Shown here: piece after piece, positions 16,851-25,435 of the stretch
Numbering within the stretch: the stretch's first letter is position 1
Layout: each line of letters starts with the position of its first letter
Origin: CALLCD01 sp039196965
Lineage (GTDB): Bacteria; Pseudomonadota; Alphaproteobacteria; Caulobacterales; Hyphomonadaceae
Direction of reading: 5' to 3'
DNA: 64,000 nt
Assembly (NCBI GenBank): GCA_039196965.1
Contig: JBCCUK010000004.1
Coordinates: 97,811-161,810, forward strand
Position numbers and translations under genes: made by a program
Notes under the pieces: model-generated
The model's input: only the letters and a program-made list of their open reading frames with translations
What the model was told of the DNA's origin: nothing
The model's database searches: none

Positions 16851-18989
16851 TTGAACGGTTCCGATAAGTTCATCCTACTAAATGGGCACGACAGTTCCAT
16901 TGTATTGGAGGCCGAGATCGGCGAACGCCCAAGTCTTTTGTACTGGGGACCAAAACTCAGCGAAATTGATCCGGCCACATTGAAGAGCATGACCTTGCGC
17001 CAACACGCGCCGGGCTGCGCCGATACGGAAGTCGAAGCATCTTTGCTAAATGAGATGGGTGCGAGCTTTGCAGGTCCGCCCGGCTTCACAGCCCATAGGC
17101 ATGGAAAAGATTGGGCGACGCTGTTTTCTGTTCGAGAAGTTGATCACGCTACTCCGAATACGGTCGAAATTTTTTGCATCGATACGGTCACCAAAGTCTC
17201 CGCTCAGCACTCTATTGAAATTGATCCGGAAACGGATGTCGCAACTTTCAATACCGCAATCACAAACGATGGCGAAATGGATTTGACCCTGGACTGGTGC
17301 GCAAGCGCCGTCCTTCCCGTTAATAGCAGCGCGACAAAGATGATGGGATTTACAGGCCGATGGGCCGATGAATTCCAGATCGAAGACGTCGAGGCGTTTC
17401 ATGGAAGCTATATAAGGGAGAATAGATCAGGACGCACAAGCCACGACTGTTTCCCCGGGTTGATTTTACGATCACCTGAGACAAATGAGAATGGCGGATG
17501 CTGCTTCGGCTATCATCTTGGATGGAGCGGTAACAGCCGGATACGCGCAGACCGCCTGAATGATGGAAGATCCTTTGTCCAGTTCGGAGAGTATCTTTAT
17601 CCGGGGGAGATAATTCTGGCCAAGGGAGAAGCTTACGAGACACCCCGCCTTTACGCAGCAAGATCCGACGAAGGTCTCAGCGCCCTGTCGCAAAAATTTC
17701 ATGAACATCTTCGGCAGAAAGTTATGGACAGCCGGATCAGAGGCAAATCGCGCCCAGTGCATTATAATACCTGGGAAGCTGTATATTTCGATCATGATGA
17801 GGAGGCTCTGTTTAAACTCGCGGAAACAGCGGCCTCGCTCGGCGTGGAGCGTTTCGTTCTGGATGATGGCTGGTTCGGCGACAGGCGAGGCCCAAACGCG
17901 GGGTTAGGCGACTGGACGCCCTCGCCGGACATTTATCCTGAAGGCTTGGGGCCGCTCATAAATCATGTTCGAAGTCTCGGCATGGAGTTCGGCCTTTGGG
18001 TTGAGCCGGAAATGGTCAATCCGGACTCAGATCTTTTTAGATCGCACCCGGACTGGATTTTTAGGACAGATGGCCGGGAACACGAACCATCCCGCAACCA
18101 GTTTCCTCTCGATCTTACCAGATCCGACGTGCGAGATTATCTCTTCGCTCAAATTGATGACCTTCTTTCGGCCTACCCAATCAACTACCTCAAATGGGAT
18201 ATGAACCGGGATGTTCTTTTACCCGGTAGCTGCGGACGAGCCTCGGCAGGCCGGCATGTCCGAGCTGCATATAATTTAATAGATCGATTGCGAGCACGGC
18301 ATCCGGAGGTCGAAATTGAAAGCTGCTCATCTGGCGGCGCGCGCGCCGATTATGGCATCTTACAACGAACAGATAGAATTTGGACATCGGACACGAACGA
18401 CGCCCTCGATCGCCATCGCATCCAACGACATGCGTCCCATTTCTTTCCCCTGGAGATTATGGGCGCACATGTCGGACCGGCGACCTGTCACATAACCGGC
18501 AGACGGCTCAGCATGAAACTTCGCGTTGCCACGGCAATGTTCGGACATATGGGGCTCGAACTTGATCTGAATCGGGTACCAAAGTCCGATCTGGACACGC
18601 TGAAATCAGGTATTGAACTCTACAAGCAGCACAGAGATTTCTTGCACAGCGGTCTCCTGCACCGTTTGGACACCCCATCCAGCGTCAGCGCCAGCGGCGT
18701 CGTAGCAATGGACGGATCAGAGGCAATTTTCTCCTGGTGCAATGTCACGGGCCACGGTGAAACGCTACCAGGGCGGATCGTCTTTACAGGGCTAAAACCC
18801 GATGAACTCTACAGGGTGCGCATCATCTGGCCGTCAAAGATCAAGTCGGTATCGGAACCATCCGTCATCGACGCATTGGATCTCAAAGGTGGAGGCAGCC
18901 CAATATTGGGAGACATGCTGATGGAGATTGGCATCCAGGTGCCATTGCTCCATCCTGAAACCTGCTTGATATGGCATTTACAGGCTTGA
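16851..18989 (+). CDS. Alpha-galactosidase, glycoside hydrolase family 36
   Basis: A 712-residue retaining alpha-galactosidase. The N-terminal beta-sandwich covers about 1-310. The (beta/alpha)8 barrel contains FVLDDGWFGDRRG, the GLWVEPEMVNPDSDL block and the nucleophile Asp450 in LKWDMNRD; the acid/base is Asp514 in WTSDTNDALDR. The C-terminal beta domain is complete. There is no signal peptide, so it works on imported small galactosides such as melibiose, raffinose or galactosyl-glycerol. The start is a TTG at 16851 with GAGG 10 bases upstream; no ATG or GTG gives a full N-terminus. Downstream genes on the same strand are glpD and galT, which would handle glycerol-3-phosphate and galactose-1-phosphate. 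Confidence 0.92.
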   Translation: MNGSDKFILLNGHDSSIVLEAEIGERPSLLYWGPKLSEIDPATLKSMTLRQHAPGCADTEVEASLLNEMGASFAGPPGFTAHRHGKDWATLFSVREVDHATPNTVEIFCIDTVTKVSAQHSIEIDPETDVATFNTAITNDGEMDLTLDWCASAVLPVNSSATKMMGFTGRWADEFQIEDVEAFHGSYIRENRSGRTSHDCFPGLILRSPETNENGGCCFGYHLGWSGNSRIRADRLNDGRSFVQFGEYLYPGEIILAKGEAYETPRLYAARSDEGLSALSQKFHEHLRQKVMDSRIRGKSRPVHYNTWEAVYFDHDEEALFKLAETAASLGVERFVLDDGWFGDRRGPNAGLGDWTPSPDIYPEGLGPLINHVRSLGMEFGLWVEPEMVNPDSDLFRSHPDWIFRTDGREHEPSRNQFPLDLTRSDVRDYLFAQIDDLLSAYPINYLKWDMNRDVLLPGSCGRASAGRHVRAAYNLIDRLRARHPEVEIESCSSGGARADYGILQRTDRIWTSDTNDALDRHRIQRHASHFFPLEIMGAHVGPATCHITGRRLSMKLRVATAMFGHMGLELDLNRVPKSDLDTLKSGIELYKQHRDFLHSGLLHRLDTPSSVSASGVVAMDGSEAIFSWCNVTGHGETLPGRIVFTGLKPDELYRVRIIWPSKIKSVSEPSVIDALDLKGGGSPILGDMLMEIGIQVPLLHPETCLIWHLQA

Positions 18990-19126
18990 GATCTTTTTTT
19001 GTGATCAGCCCTTAATACACCCGGCACACTTCATTTACGAGTTGGTGCTTCTATCTGTAAAGGCGCAGACCTTGCACATGACACGCACAAAAACCGAATC
19101 CTCTCAAATTGGAATACGATTAGCTC

Positions 19127-20611
19127 ATGTACGATTTACTGGTGATCGGCGGTGGCATAAACGGGGCCGGCATTGCGCGGGACGCTGCGGGGCGCGGTTT
19201 AAAAGTGTTGCTCTGCGAGAAGGATGATCTGGCATCGCACACGTCCTCGGCAAGTACGAAACTCATCCATGGCGGATTGAGATATCTTGAAAACTATGAT
19301 TTCGGGCTTGTGCGCAAAGCGCTAATCGAGCGCGAAGTGCTGCTTCAAATGGCACCACACATCATCTGGCCCATGCGTTTCGTGTTGCCACAGGACCGCA
19401 ATATCCGGTCGCCCTGGCTCGTGCGTCTCGGACTTTTTCTGTATGATAATCTCGGCGGGCGAAAAATACTGCCGGGAACGAAAGTGCTTCACCGCTCGAA
19501 AAGCAGACATCTTTCCCCCCTCTCCACAAAATACAAGAAGGCGTTTGAGTATTCGGACTGCTGGGTCGAAGATTCCCGCCTCGTTGTATTGAATGCCGTC
19601 GATGCAGCCGAACGGGGCGCTGACATCAAAACACGCACGAAATGTATAGGTCTCCGTGCTGAAAGCGGTGCTTGGCAGGCAAACCTTGAGAACGATGATG
19701 GCACGCGTACGGAAGTGACCGCAAAAGCTGTTGTGAACGCCGCCGGCCCGTGGGTCGATAATGTAACGGGTCTGGCCAGCCAACGCTCAAATAGCGATCA
19801 TGTTCGTCTTGTCAAAGGCAGTCACATCATCGTCAACTCGCACTTTGAAGGAGACCAGGCTTATATCTTTCAAAATGAAGATGAGCGAATTATTTTCGCC
19901 ATTCCCTACGAGAATGGAAACTTTACTCTCATTGGCACCACGGATGAAGCCTTCGAAGGCGATCCACAGTCAGCCGATATTTCACAGGGCGAGATCGATT
20001 ATCTTTGCGATTCGGTGAATAAGTATTTTCAAAAAAATATCGCGGCAGGCGATGTCGTCGCCACATATTCCGGCGTCAGACCTTTATACGACGATAAAAG
20101 TGACAATGTTTCCGCGGTCACGCGAGATTATGTCTTGACACATATCGAAGCAGATGAAGCCACGCTCATTTCCGTCTATGGTGGAAAGATAACGACCTAC
20201 CGCAAGCTCGCTGAAGATGTGATGGATGAGCTTACGGATATCTTTCCAACCTCAAATAAGAAGTGGACCAAGACCGCGCCCCTCCCCGGAGGAGATATCC
20301 CCAATGCTGATTTCGAAGCCTTCAACAAACCGGTCTCAGAAAAATATTCATGGATGGACCAGGATACTCTCCACCGCCTCATCCGCGCATATGGAACACG
20401 CGTAGATCAGATAATCGGAACTGCAACCTCGGTGGATAATTTGGGTACGCATTATGGCGGCGGTCTCTATCAAGCCGAGATAGACTATTTACAGCAAAAC
20501 GAGTTTGCGCGGACAGCTATGGATGTTCTCTATCGGCGCTCCAAACTCTACCTTCATATATCAGCAGACCAGCAGGCTGCACTTGCAGCAGCAATGGAAA
20601 ACGGCAACTAA
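19127..20611 (+). CDS. glpD: Aerobic glycerol-3-phosphate dehydrogenase
   Basis: A 494-residue FAD enzyme of the inner-membrane face that oxidises sn-glycerol-3-phosphate to dihydroxyacetone phosphate and feeds electrons to quinone. The FAD motif GGGINGAG is at residues 8-15, followed by SSASTKLIHGGLRYLE, the central VVNAAGPWVDNV, the C-terminal FAD-contact GVRPLYDD and ISVYGGKITTYRKLAE. Length is normal. glpK and glpF are not adjacent. Sitting between an alpha-galactosidase and galT is unusual and suggests its substrate here derives from a galactosyl-glycerol compound. Confidence 0.95.
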   Translation: MYDLLVIGGGINGAGIARDAAGRGLKVLLCEKDDLASHTSSASTKLIHGGLRYLENYDFGLVRKALIEREVLLQMAPHIIWPMRFVLPQDRNIRSPWLVRLGLFLYDNLGGRKILPGTKVLHRSKSRHLSPLSTKYKKAFEYSDCWVEDSRLVVLNAVDAAERGADIKTRTKCIGLRAESGAWQANLENDDGTRTEVTAKAVVNAAGPWVDNVTGLASQRSNSDHVRLVKGSHIIVNSHFEGDQAYIFQNEDERIIFAIPYENGNFTLIGTTDEAFEGDPQSADISQGEIDYLCDSVNKYFQKNIAAGDVVATYSGVRPLYDDKSDNVSAVTRDYVLTHIEADEATLISVYGGKITTYRKLAEDVMDELTDIFPTSNKKWTKTAPLPGGDIPNADFEAFNKPVSEKYSWMDQDTLHRLIRAYGTRVDQIIGTATSVDNLGTHYGGGLYQAEIDYLQQNEFARTAMDVLYRRSKLYLHISADQQAALAAAMENGN

Positions 20612-20658
20612 TCCCCAAGCCAATTAAAACTATCCACACCGGGACAGGGCTGAAGGCC

Positions 20659-21732
20659 ATGCAACTCTCTCGCACCGTCGGCTCAAAGCCTGTCCATCGG
20701 CGGGACCACCGCAAGCAGGATGGCCGCCGTCTTTTCCTGTATGGATATTCGCCACACGAACTCGATCCCGTCCCCGGTGAAGAACTTGATCGTTTGACCG
20801 GCAGCGAACTCAGATTTCATCCACTACGACAGACTTGGTCGGTATATGCGGCTAGGCGCAATCAGCGCACCTTTAAGCCAAGCGCAGCCGCCGACCCTTT
20901 GGCTGCCTCAACACCAAATCATCCGCTTACCGAAATTCCCTTTGAGAATTTTGAGCTATGCATTTTCGAAAACAGGTTTCCGGCCTTTCATTCTGATACG
21001 ATGTCACTGATCAACGATGTCGCAGGGGTTGAACAAAGAGACGCAGACGGATGTTGCGAAGTCATTGTATATGCACCCGAACAGGACGGGTCTCTTGCCA
21101 CACTCAGCCAGGACAAGCGACGACTTATCCTTGCCGCATGGATCGATCGATATGAAAATCTGTACAAGGAAGGTCATGCATATGTTCTTCCCTTCGAAAA
21201 TCGCGGAGAGGCTGTCGGCGTAACACTACACCATCCCCACGGACAGTTATATGCACTTCCAGTCATACCAGAGCCTCAAAAAGCTGCCGCTCAAGCATTC
21301 GGAGATGGTTATGATCTGTCGAAGCAACTAAACACTTGGGACGAAGACTACGCCATAGCCGAGGCGGGCGGGATCGTCGCATTTGCGCCGCCCTTCGCCA
21401 GATTTCCCTATGAGGTCTGGCTCGCTCCCAGAAATCCGGTATCCGGGCCCTGGGCATTCTCTGAGGAGCAGGCGGACGGATTCGCCCATCTGCTTGGCGA
21501 GATCACCCGGCGCTATGATACATTCTTCGGAGAGACGACCCCCTACATGTTGTCGCTCCAGGCTTCACCCTATGGCAGGGACGACCGTTTTCAGTTCACC
21601 GCACAATTCTATCCCCTGCTCAGAAGCCCGGGGCGGGTGAAGCATTTTGCATCTCTAGAACAGGTAACGGGAATATATTCCGTCGACATCATGCCGGAGA
21701 AGACAGCGTCATCTCTTCGAGATATAAAATAG
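20659..21732 (+). CDS. galT: Galactose-1-phosphate uridylyltransferase
   Basis: The Leloir-pathway enzyme that exchanges UMP between UDP-glucose and galactose-1-phosphate. In 357 residues the HIT-type active site is clear: NRGEAVGVTLHHPHGQ, with the uridylylated His expected at His194 (second His of HPH). The N-terminal RRNQRT and the second domain (YEVWLAP...YMLSLQASP) match the family. The GVTLHHPHGQ version is common outside enterobacteria. galK and galE are not in the window. The gene starts 47 bases after glpD, preceded by GAAGG, so glpD-galT is probably one transcript. Confidence 0.92.
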   Translation: MQLSRTVGSKPVHRRDHRKQDGRRLFLYGYSPHELDPVPGEELDRLTGSELRFHPLRQTWSVYAARRNQRTFKPSAAADPLAASTPNHPLTEIPFENFELCIFENRFPAFHSDTMSLINDVAGVEQRDADGCCEVIVYAPEQDGSLATLSQDKRRLILAAWIDRYENLYKEGHAYVLPFENRGEAVGVTLHHPHGQLYALPVIPEPQKAAAQAFGDGYDLSKQLNTWDEDYAIAEAGGIVAFAPPFARFPYEVWLAPRNPVSGPWAFSEEQADGFAHLLGEITRRYDTFFGETTPYMLSLQASPYGRDDRFQFTAQFYPLLRSPGRVKHFASLEQVTGIYSVDIMPEKTASSLRDIK

Positions 21733-21748
21733 CAAATAGCGGCAATTA

Positions 21749-23380
21749 TTACGGCTTCAGCGCGCTCTCAATCATCTTTTGATAGATGCTGATATCGTCC
21801 CGTGGTGCAAAATCGATGACCGACAGATCATAACTGTCGGGGAGACTTGCAAAATATTCTGTGGCCTCATCCGCATCCTCAAAATCCCGATCGATAAACG
21901 TATAGAGAGTTTCGACCAGTTCCGGATTCTGCGCAAGGACCTGCTCGGTCTGATAGAGCGGACAATGGGTAGCCCCACCTATAGTGACCAATTTCCCCTG
22001 CTCTAGAAAAGCTTCGGCATGCTGCGCATTCTCAATCGGTGTTGACCAATCGAAACTCCCGGAGACAAGCAGAACCGGCATCGGTAGCATTTCATCGTCT
22101 CTGAAAGAGGCATCCACCTCCAGCGCAGCATCAACGTTCCGCGTGGCGCGATACCACCAATTCGGTTCAACCCACTGCCGCTCGACTTCCGCGAGCAGCT
22201 GATCATCCCGTTTATCCGAGATACCAAGACTGTTGTCTATCAACGCGGTGATCATGGGACCGTCAGAAGGCGTCGTCCTTGCAACGGCGGTCATCAGACC
22301 GAGAGCGCGATAATCTCCATTATAAAGTTCGAGAATAAAATGCGGCCACAAAGCGAGACCGTCCGTGTCCGTCTCACCGCCGAGGACATCGAAATAGCGA
22401 ATGGCCCCCAGCCTCAAATCATCAGGTCCGACCGTGACATCTATCGTCCCGCCGGATGATGGATCCGCAACCGAGACCGTTGCAGGCTCGGTCCGCAGAC
22501 GTTTCAAGACGGTTTTATAGGCGGCGAGCAGCCCGCCCTCGGGAATAGCGGGCGCAAGGTCCGGATCGGCTTCAGCTTGCGCCGCCAGCCGCGCCATCGA
22601 CACCCAAAGCCATTTTGCGCTGTCATAGGCAAAATCGAGCGGCTCAACACCGCTCAGCAGGGCGCGGTCCACCGTGTCAGGCCATCGCTTCATATACGAG
22701 AAACTCCACTGGGAACCGAAACTACATCCCCGCAAAACGATCTTCCCATACCCCAGCGCTTTCCGGACATCGTAGATATCGTCGACAATATTGATGATGT
22801 CATAGCCTCCGACATCGACCCCGGCGGCTGTCCACCTCTCAAGGGCGACTTGATAGGCATCGGCCGATCGCTTAGACGCCTTGATCATCGACGCGGGCTG
22901 GTCGAGCGGAGCGATTGCCGCATTGCGTATGGAGAGATCGGGCACGAGCCCCGGGACACCGGGATTGCCTCTTTGGCTTATAGCGATGACATCCCGCGTT
23001 TTCCGCAATCGGTTCAGCGCGGCAATGGTCACCGGTGTGTCGAATTCATATTCACCCCCGGGTCCGCCGGGCAACAGAAAGACCGGTGCCCGCCCATCTG
23101 TCTTTTCAATCGCCGGATATCTCTGAAAGTGCACCGCGATCATGCGGGACTCTGGTTGAGATCTGTTTTCTGGAACCAGTATCAGCCCGCGCTCGCCGAC
23201 AATCTCGACACCGCCAGATATCAGTATATCCGGCGTCAGAATAATCTGACGGGTGGGCTCCGGTTCCTGAGCGTGCGCGGGAGCCAGATGGCTGGCGCAA
23301 GTGATCAACACAATGGCCGACAAGATGGCTCTACTGGCAGCAAAATGAGATGGGCTGAAAGAGAGGTTGCGCAGGCTCAT
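21749..23380 (-). CDS. Secreted alpha/beta-hydrolase exopeptidase (TAP-like)
   Basis: About 543 residues from M at 23380, which has an AGGGAG ribosome site and begins a signal peptide ending APAHAQ. The frame is open upstream to 23722 but would bury that signal. The fold shows an oxyanion region FLLPGGPGGEY, nucleophile elbow RGCSFGSQWS, acid loop VSGSFDWSTP and His in GGATHCPLY. The layout (large cap, HGGPG-like motif, TAP-like C-terminus) matches tripeptidyl/prolyl aminopeptidase relatives acting in the periplasm. It is divergent from the D-hydroxyaspartate dehydratase gene and shares its upstream region with the palindromic operator, so joint regulation is likely. Confidence 0.82.
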   Translation of the reverse strand: MSLRNLSFSPSHFAASRAILSAIVLITCASHLAPAHAQEPEPTRQIILTPDILISGGVEIVGERGLILVPENRSQPESRMIAVHFQRYPAIEKTDGRAPVFLLPGGPGGEYEFDTPVTIAALNRLRKTRDVIAISQRGNPGVPGLVPDLSIRNAAIAPLDQPASMIKASKRSADAYQVALERWTAAGVDVGGYDIINIVDDIYDVRKALGYGKIVLRGCSFGSQWSFSYMKRWPDTVDRALLSGVEPLDFAYDSAKWLWVSMARLAAQAEADPDLAPAIPEGGLLAAYKTVLKRLRTEPATVSVADPSSGGTIDVTVGPDDLRLGAIRYFDVLGGETDTDGLALWPHFILELYNGDYRALGLMTAVARTTPSDGPMITALIDNSLGISDKRDDQLLAEVERQWVEPNWWYRATRNVDAALEVDASFRDDEMLPMPVLLVSGSFDWSTPIENAQHAEAFLEQGKLVTIGGATHCPLYQTEQVLAQNPELVETLYTFIDRDFEDADEATEYFASLPDSYDLSVIDFAPRDDISIYQKMIESALKP

Positions 23381-23552
23381 TCTATTGGCTCCCTGTTGGT
23401 TCCTCGTTTGGCTTCTGGCCATCGGATTTGGCGACGCTTGTTTATCGCACCACCGAACCGGCGATGAAAACACCGTTCGATAATTGATCTCGTCACATCC
23501 GATTTTGCGTTTCATTCTAAAGCAAATTCGGTATTGGTGACTATAGGGCGAA

Positions 23553-23569
23553 TGTATACGCAGTATACA
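23553..23569. promoter_or_regulatory. Perfect inverted-repeat operator, GntR-like
   Basis: TGTATAC-GCA-GTATACA, two perfect 7-bp arms with a 3-base spacer, in the divergent region between the TAP-like hydrolase (start 23380) and the PLP enzyme (start 23592), only 22 bases before the latter. The spacing and GTATAC cores fit operators of GntR/FCD-type regulators. A lone GTATAC core recurs at 24779-24784 before the cyclodeaminase remnant. No GntR gene is in the window. Confidence 0.6.
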
Positions 23570-23591
23570 AATATCGAGGCATGGAGATACG

Positions 23592-24719
23592 ATGGATCTA
23601 ACGGGTCTTTCCACACCGACATTGATATTGGACAAACCTAAAATGGTGCGGAATATCGAGCGCATGGCGTCGCGTATAGACGCGCTAGGCGGGACGTTGC
23701 GGCCCCATGTAAAGACCCACAAGTCGATAGAGGTCTGGAAGGAAGTGCGCCGTCATGGCCCGGTAAAGGGGATGACAGTTTCAACCCTGAAGGAAGCTCA
23801 TTATTTTTTCGAGCATGGCGAGACGGATATATTCTATGCTGTAAGCCTCGCGCCGAATAAGTTTCTCGAGGCCACCAATCTGATCAAAGCGGGATGCGAT
23901 TTAAAGGTTACGCTCGACAATGTGGCCGCCGCCAAGATGCTGTCGGAGTTTGCAGAAGAGAATGACGTTGTTTTCAAGGTCATCATTGAACTGGATGTAG
24001 ACGGCCATCGCTCTGGAATCGATCCAAAGAGCGATCTCCTGATCGGCGTCGCCCGACATCTGACCAAAAACTGCGAGCTCGCCGGTGTGATGACCCATGC
24101 TGGCGAATCCTATGGCTGCCGAACCAGAAGCGAACTTAAAGCCGCAGCACAGAACGAACGAGACGCAACGGTTCATGCAGCGAAGCGTCTGCGCGATGCA
24201 GGCTTTGCGTGCAAGACCGTATCGATTGGGTCGACGCCAACCATCTGTACAGTCAACGATCTGACCGGCATTACGGAGGTCCGACCCGGCGTCTACACCT
24301 TCTTCGATCTGGTCATGCAGGGCGTTGGTGTTTGCAAGACCGAGGACATTGCCATCTCGGTCCTAGCGACGGTTATTGGTCACCAGAAAGAACGCAACTG
24401 GGTGATCACCGATGCCGGCTGGATGGCCATGTCCCGTGACCGAGGCACCTCAAATCAGGACATCGATTATGGCTATGGGCAGGTCTGCGATACGGATGGA
24501 TCGCCCATCAGTGATCTACATGTCCTGCAGGCAAATCAGGAGCACGGCGTGATCGCGTCGATGAGTGGAGCCGAACCGCCATGGGACAGACTTCCTGTTG
24601 GCGCGATGGTGCGTGTTCTGCCAAATCATGCCTGTGCCACTGCAACGCAATATGATGGGTATCAGGTCCTCGAAGATGATAAAGTTGTAGGTGAATGGGG
24701 CCGGATCGCTGGGTGGTGA
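23592..24719 (+). CDS. D-threo-3-hydroxyaspartate dehydratase / D-serine dehydratase-like PLP enzyme
   Basis: A 375-residue fold-type III (alanine-racemase-like) PLP enzyme of the DSD1/D-threonine aldolase group. PLP Lys41 is in RPHVKTHKS. TVSTLKEAHYFF, TDGHRSG-like VDGHRSGI, GWMAMSRDRGT, DYGYGQVCD and NQEHG follow, and the metal pair His346/Cys348 lies in VLPNHACAT near the C-terminus. The wording is very close to what I recall of D-threo-3-hydroxyaspartate dehydratase, which turns beta-hydroxyaspartate to oxaloacetate and ammonia; D-serine or D-threonine could also be substrates. Ribosome site GGAG, 6 bases before ATG. Controlled probably by the palindrome at 23553. Next to a decayed ornithine cyclodeaminase and D-aminoacylase genes. 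Confidence 0.88.
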   Translation: MDLTGLSTPTLILDKPKMVRNIERMASRIDALGGTLRPHVKTHKSIEVWKEVRRHGPVKGMTVSTLKEAHYFFEHGETDIFYAVSLAPNKFLEATNLIKAGCDLKVTLDNVAAAKMLSEFAEENDVVFKVIIELDVDGHRSGIDPKSDLLIGVARHLTKNCELAGVMTHAGESYGCRTRSELKAAAQNERDATVHAAKRLRDAGFACKTVSIGSTPTICTVNDLTGITEVRPGVYTFFDLVMQGVGVCKTEDIAISVLATVIGHQKERNWVITDAGWMAMSRDRGTSNQDIDYGYGQVCDTDGSPISDLHVLQANQEHGVIASMSGAEPPWDRLPVGAMVRVLPNHACATATQYDGYQVLEDDKVVGEWGRIAGW

Positions 24720-24769
24720 TCGGCTATCCGATGCTGAACCCACAATAGGTTTCAACCGTAATCAGGAAT

Positions 24770-25377
24770 ATAGTCAACGTATACTATGTCTCCGAAAAAG
24801 CTGTTCGGGCTTGCGTAAAACAGGATGATGTCACCCAAGCGATCTCCGAAATCTTCATAACCCTGGCAGAAGACAAGGCCACCAACTTCCCAATCGTACG
24901 GGAGGTCCTGAACTATGCGGACGCTATATTTGGCTTCAAATCCGGTGTTGATCGCGCCGGTCCGACCCTTGGCGTGAAGGCCGAGGGACTATGGCCCGGA
25001 AACAAGGCGAAGGGCATCGCCAACCATCAATCCACCATCGTACTCTTTGACCCGGGAAGCGGATCGCCCCATGCGCTTGTTAGGGGAACATACCTCACTG
25101 CGCTGCGAACCGCCGCTGCGAGCGCCCTTTCCATTCGCCACCTGGCCCGGAAAGACAGTCAGACCCTTGGTATATTGGGAGCCGGCGGACAGGCCGTGTA
25201 TCAACTCAAGGCAGCGCTGCCTGAGCGCTCATTTTCAAAACTGCTGATTCACGACGCCTCCGAGGAAGCGGCCGGTGAGCTCAAATCCCAGTTTGAGAAC
25301 GATCTCTCACCGGTATGGGCCTCCAGGATCTTGCCGCCGCGCGCCTTGCTCTCGCGGCGACCATTGACGCCGAATAG
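24770..25377 (+). pseudogene. Ornithine cyclodeaminase/mu-crystallin remnant
   Basis: The frame from about 24770 reads VYYVSEKAVRACVKQDDV, then GPTLGVKAEGLWPGNKAKGI, QSTIVLFDPGSGSPHALVRG, YLTALRTAAASALSIRHLA and the Rossmann start TLGILGAGGQAVYQL, all characteristic of this family. Two lesions are visible. There is no ATG, GTG or TTG at the expected start; ATA sits at 24770. After about SQFEND the frame is lost, and at 25315-25377 another frame gives the family C-terminus MGLQDLAAARLALAATIDAE plus stop. About a third of the protein, including most of the NAD domain, is therefore deleted. Intact relatives are ornithine cyclodeaminases, ketimine reductases or iminosuccinate reductases. Not expected to give an active enzyme. 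Confidence 0.82.
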
Positions 25378-25435
25378 GCTGTCCGTCTTGATTGGAAAAC
25401 GGTAGAAAACATTCACGAGGAACGGGTTCAAACGC

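Noticed and set aside
22577..23467. A 296-codon open frame antisense to the TAP-like hydrolase
   Set aside because: The minus-strand gene has a signal peptide and full catalytic triad; the plus frame is Arg/Pro-rich shadow coding.
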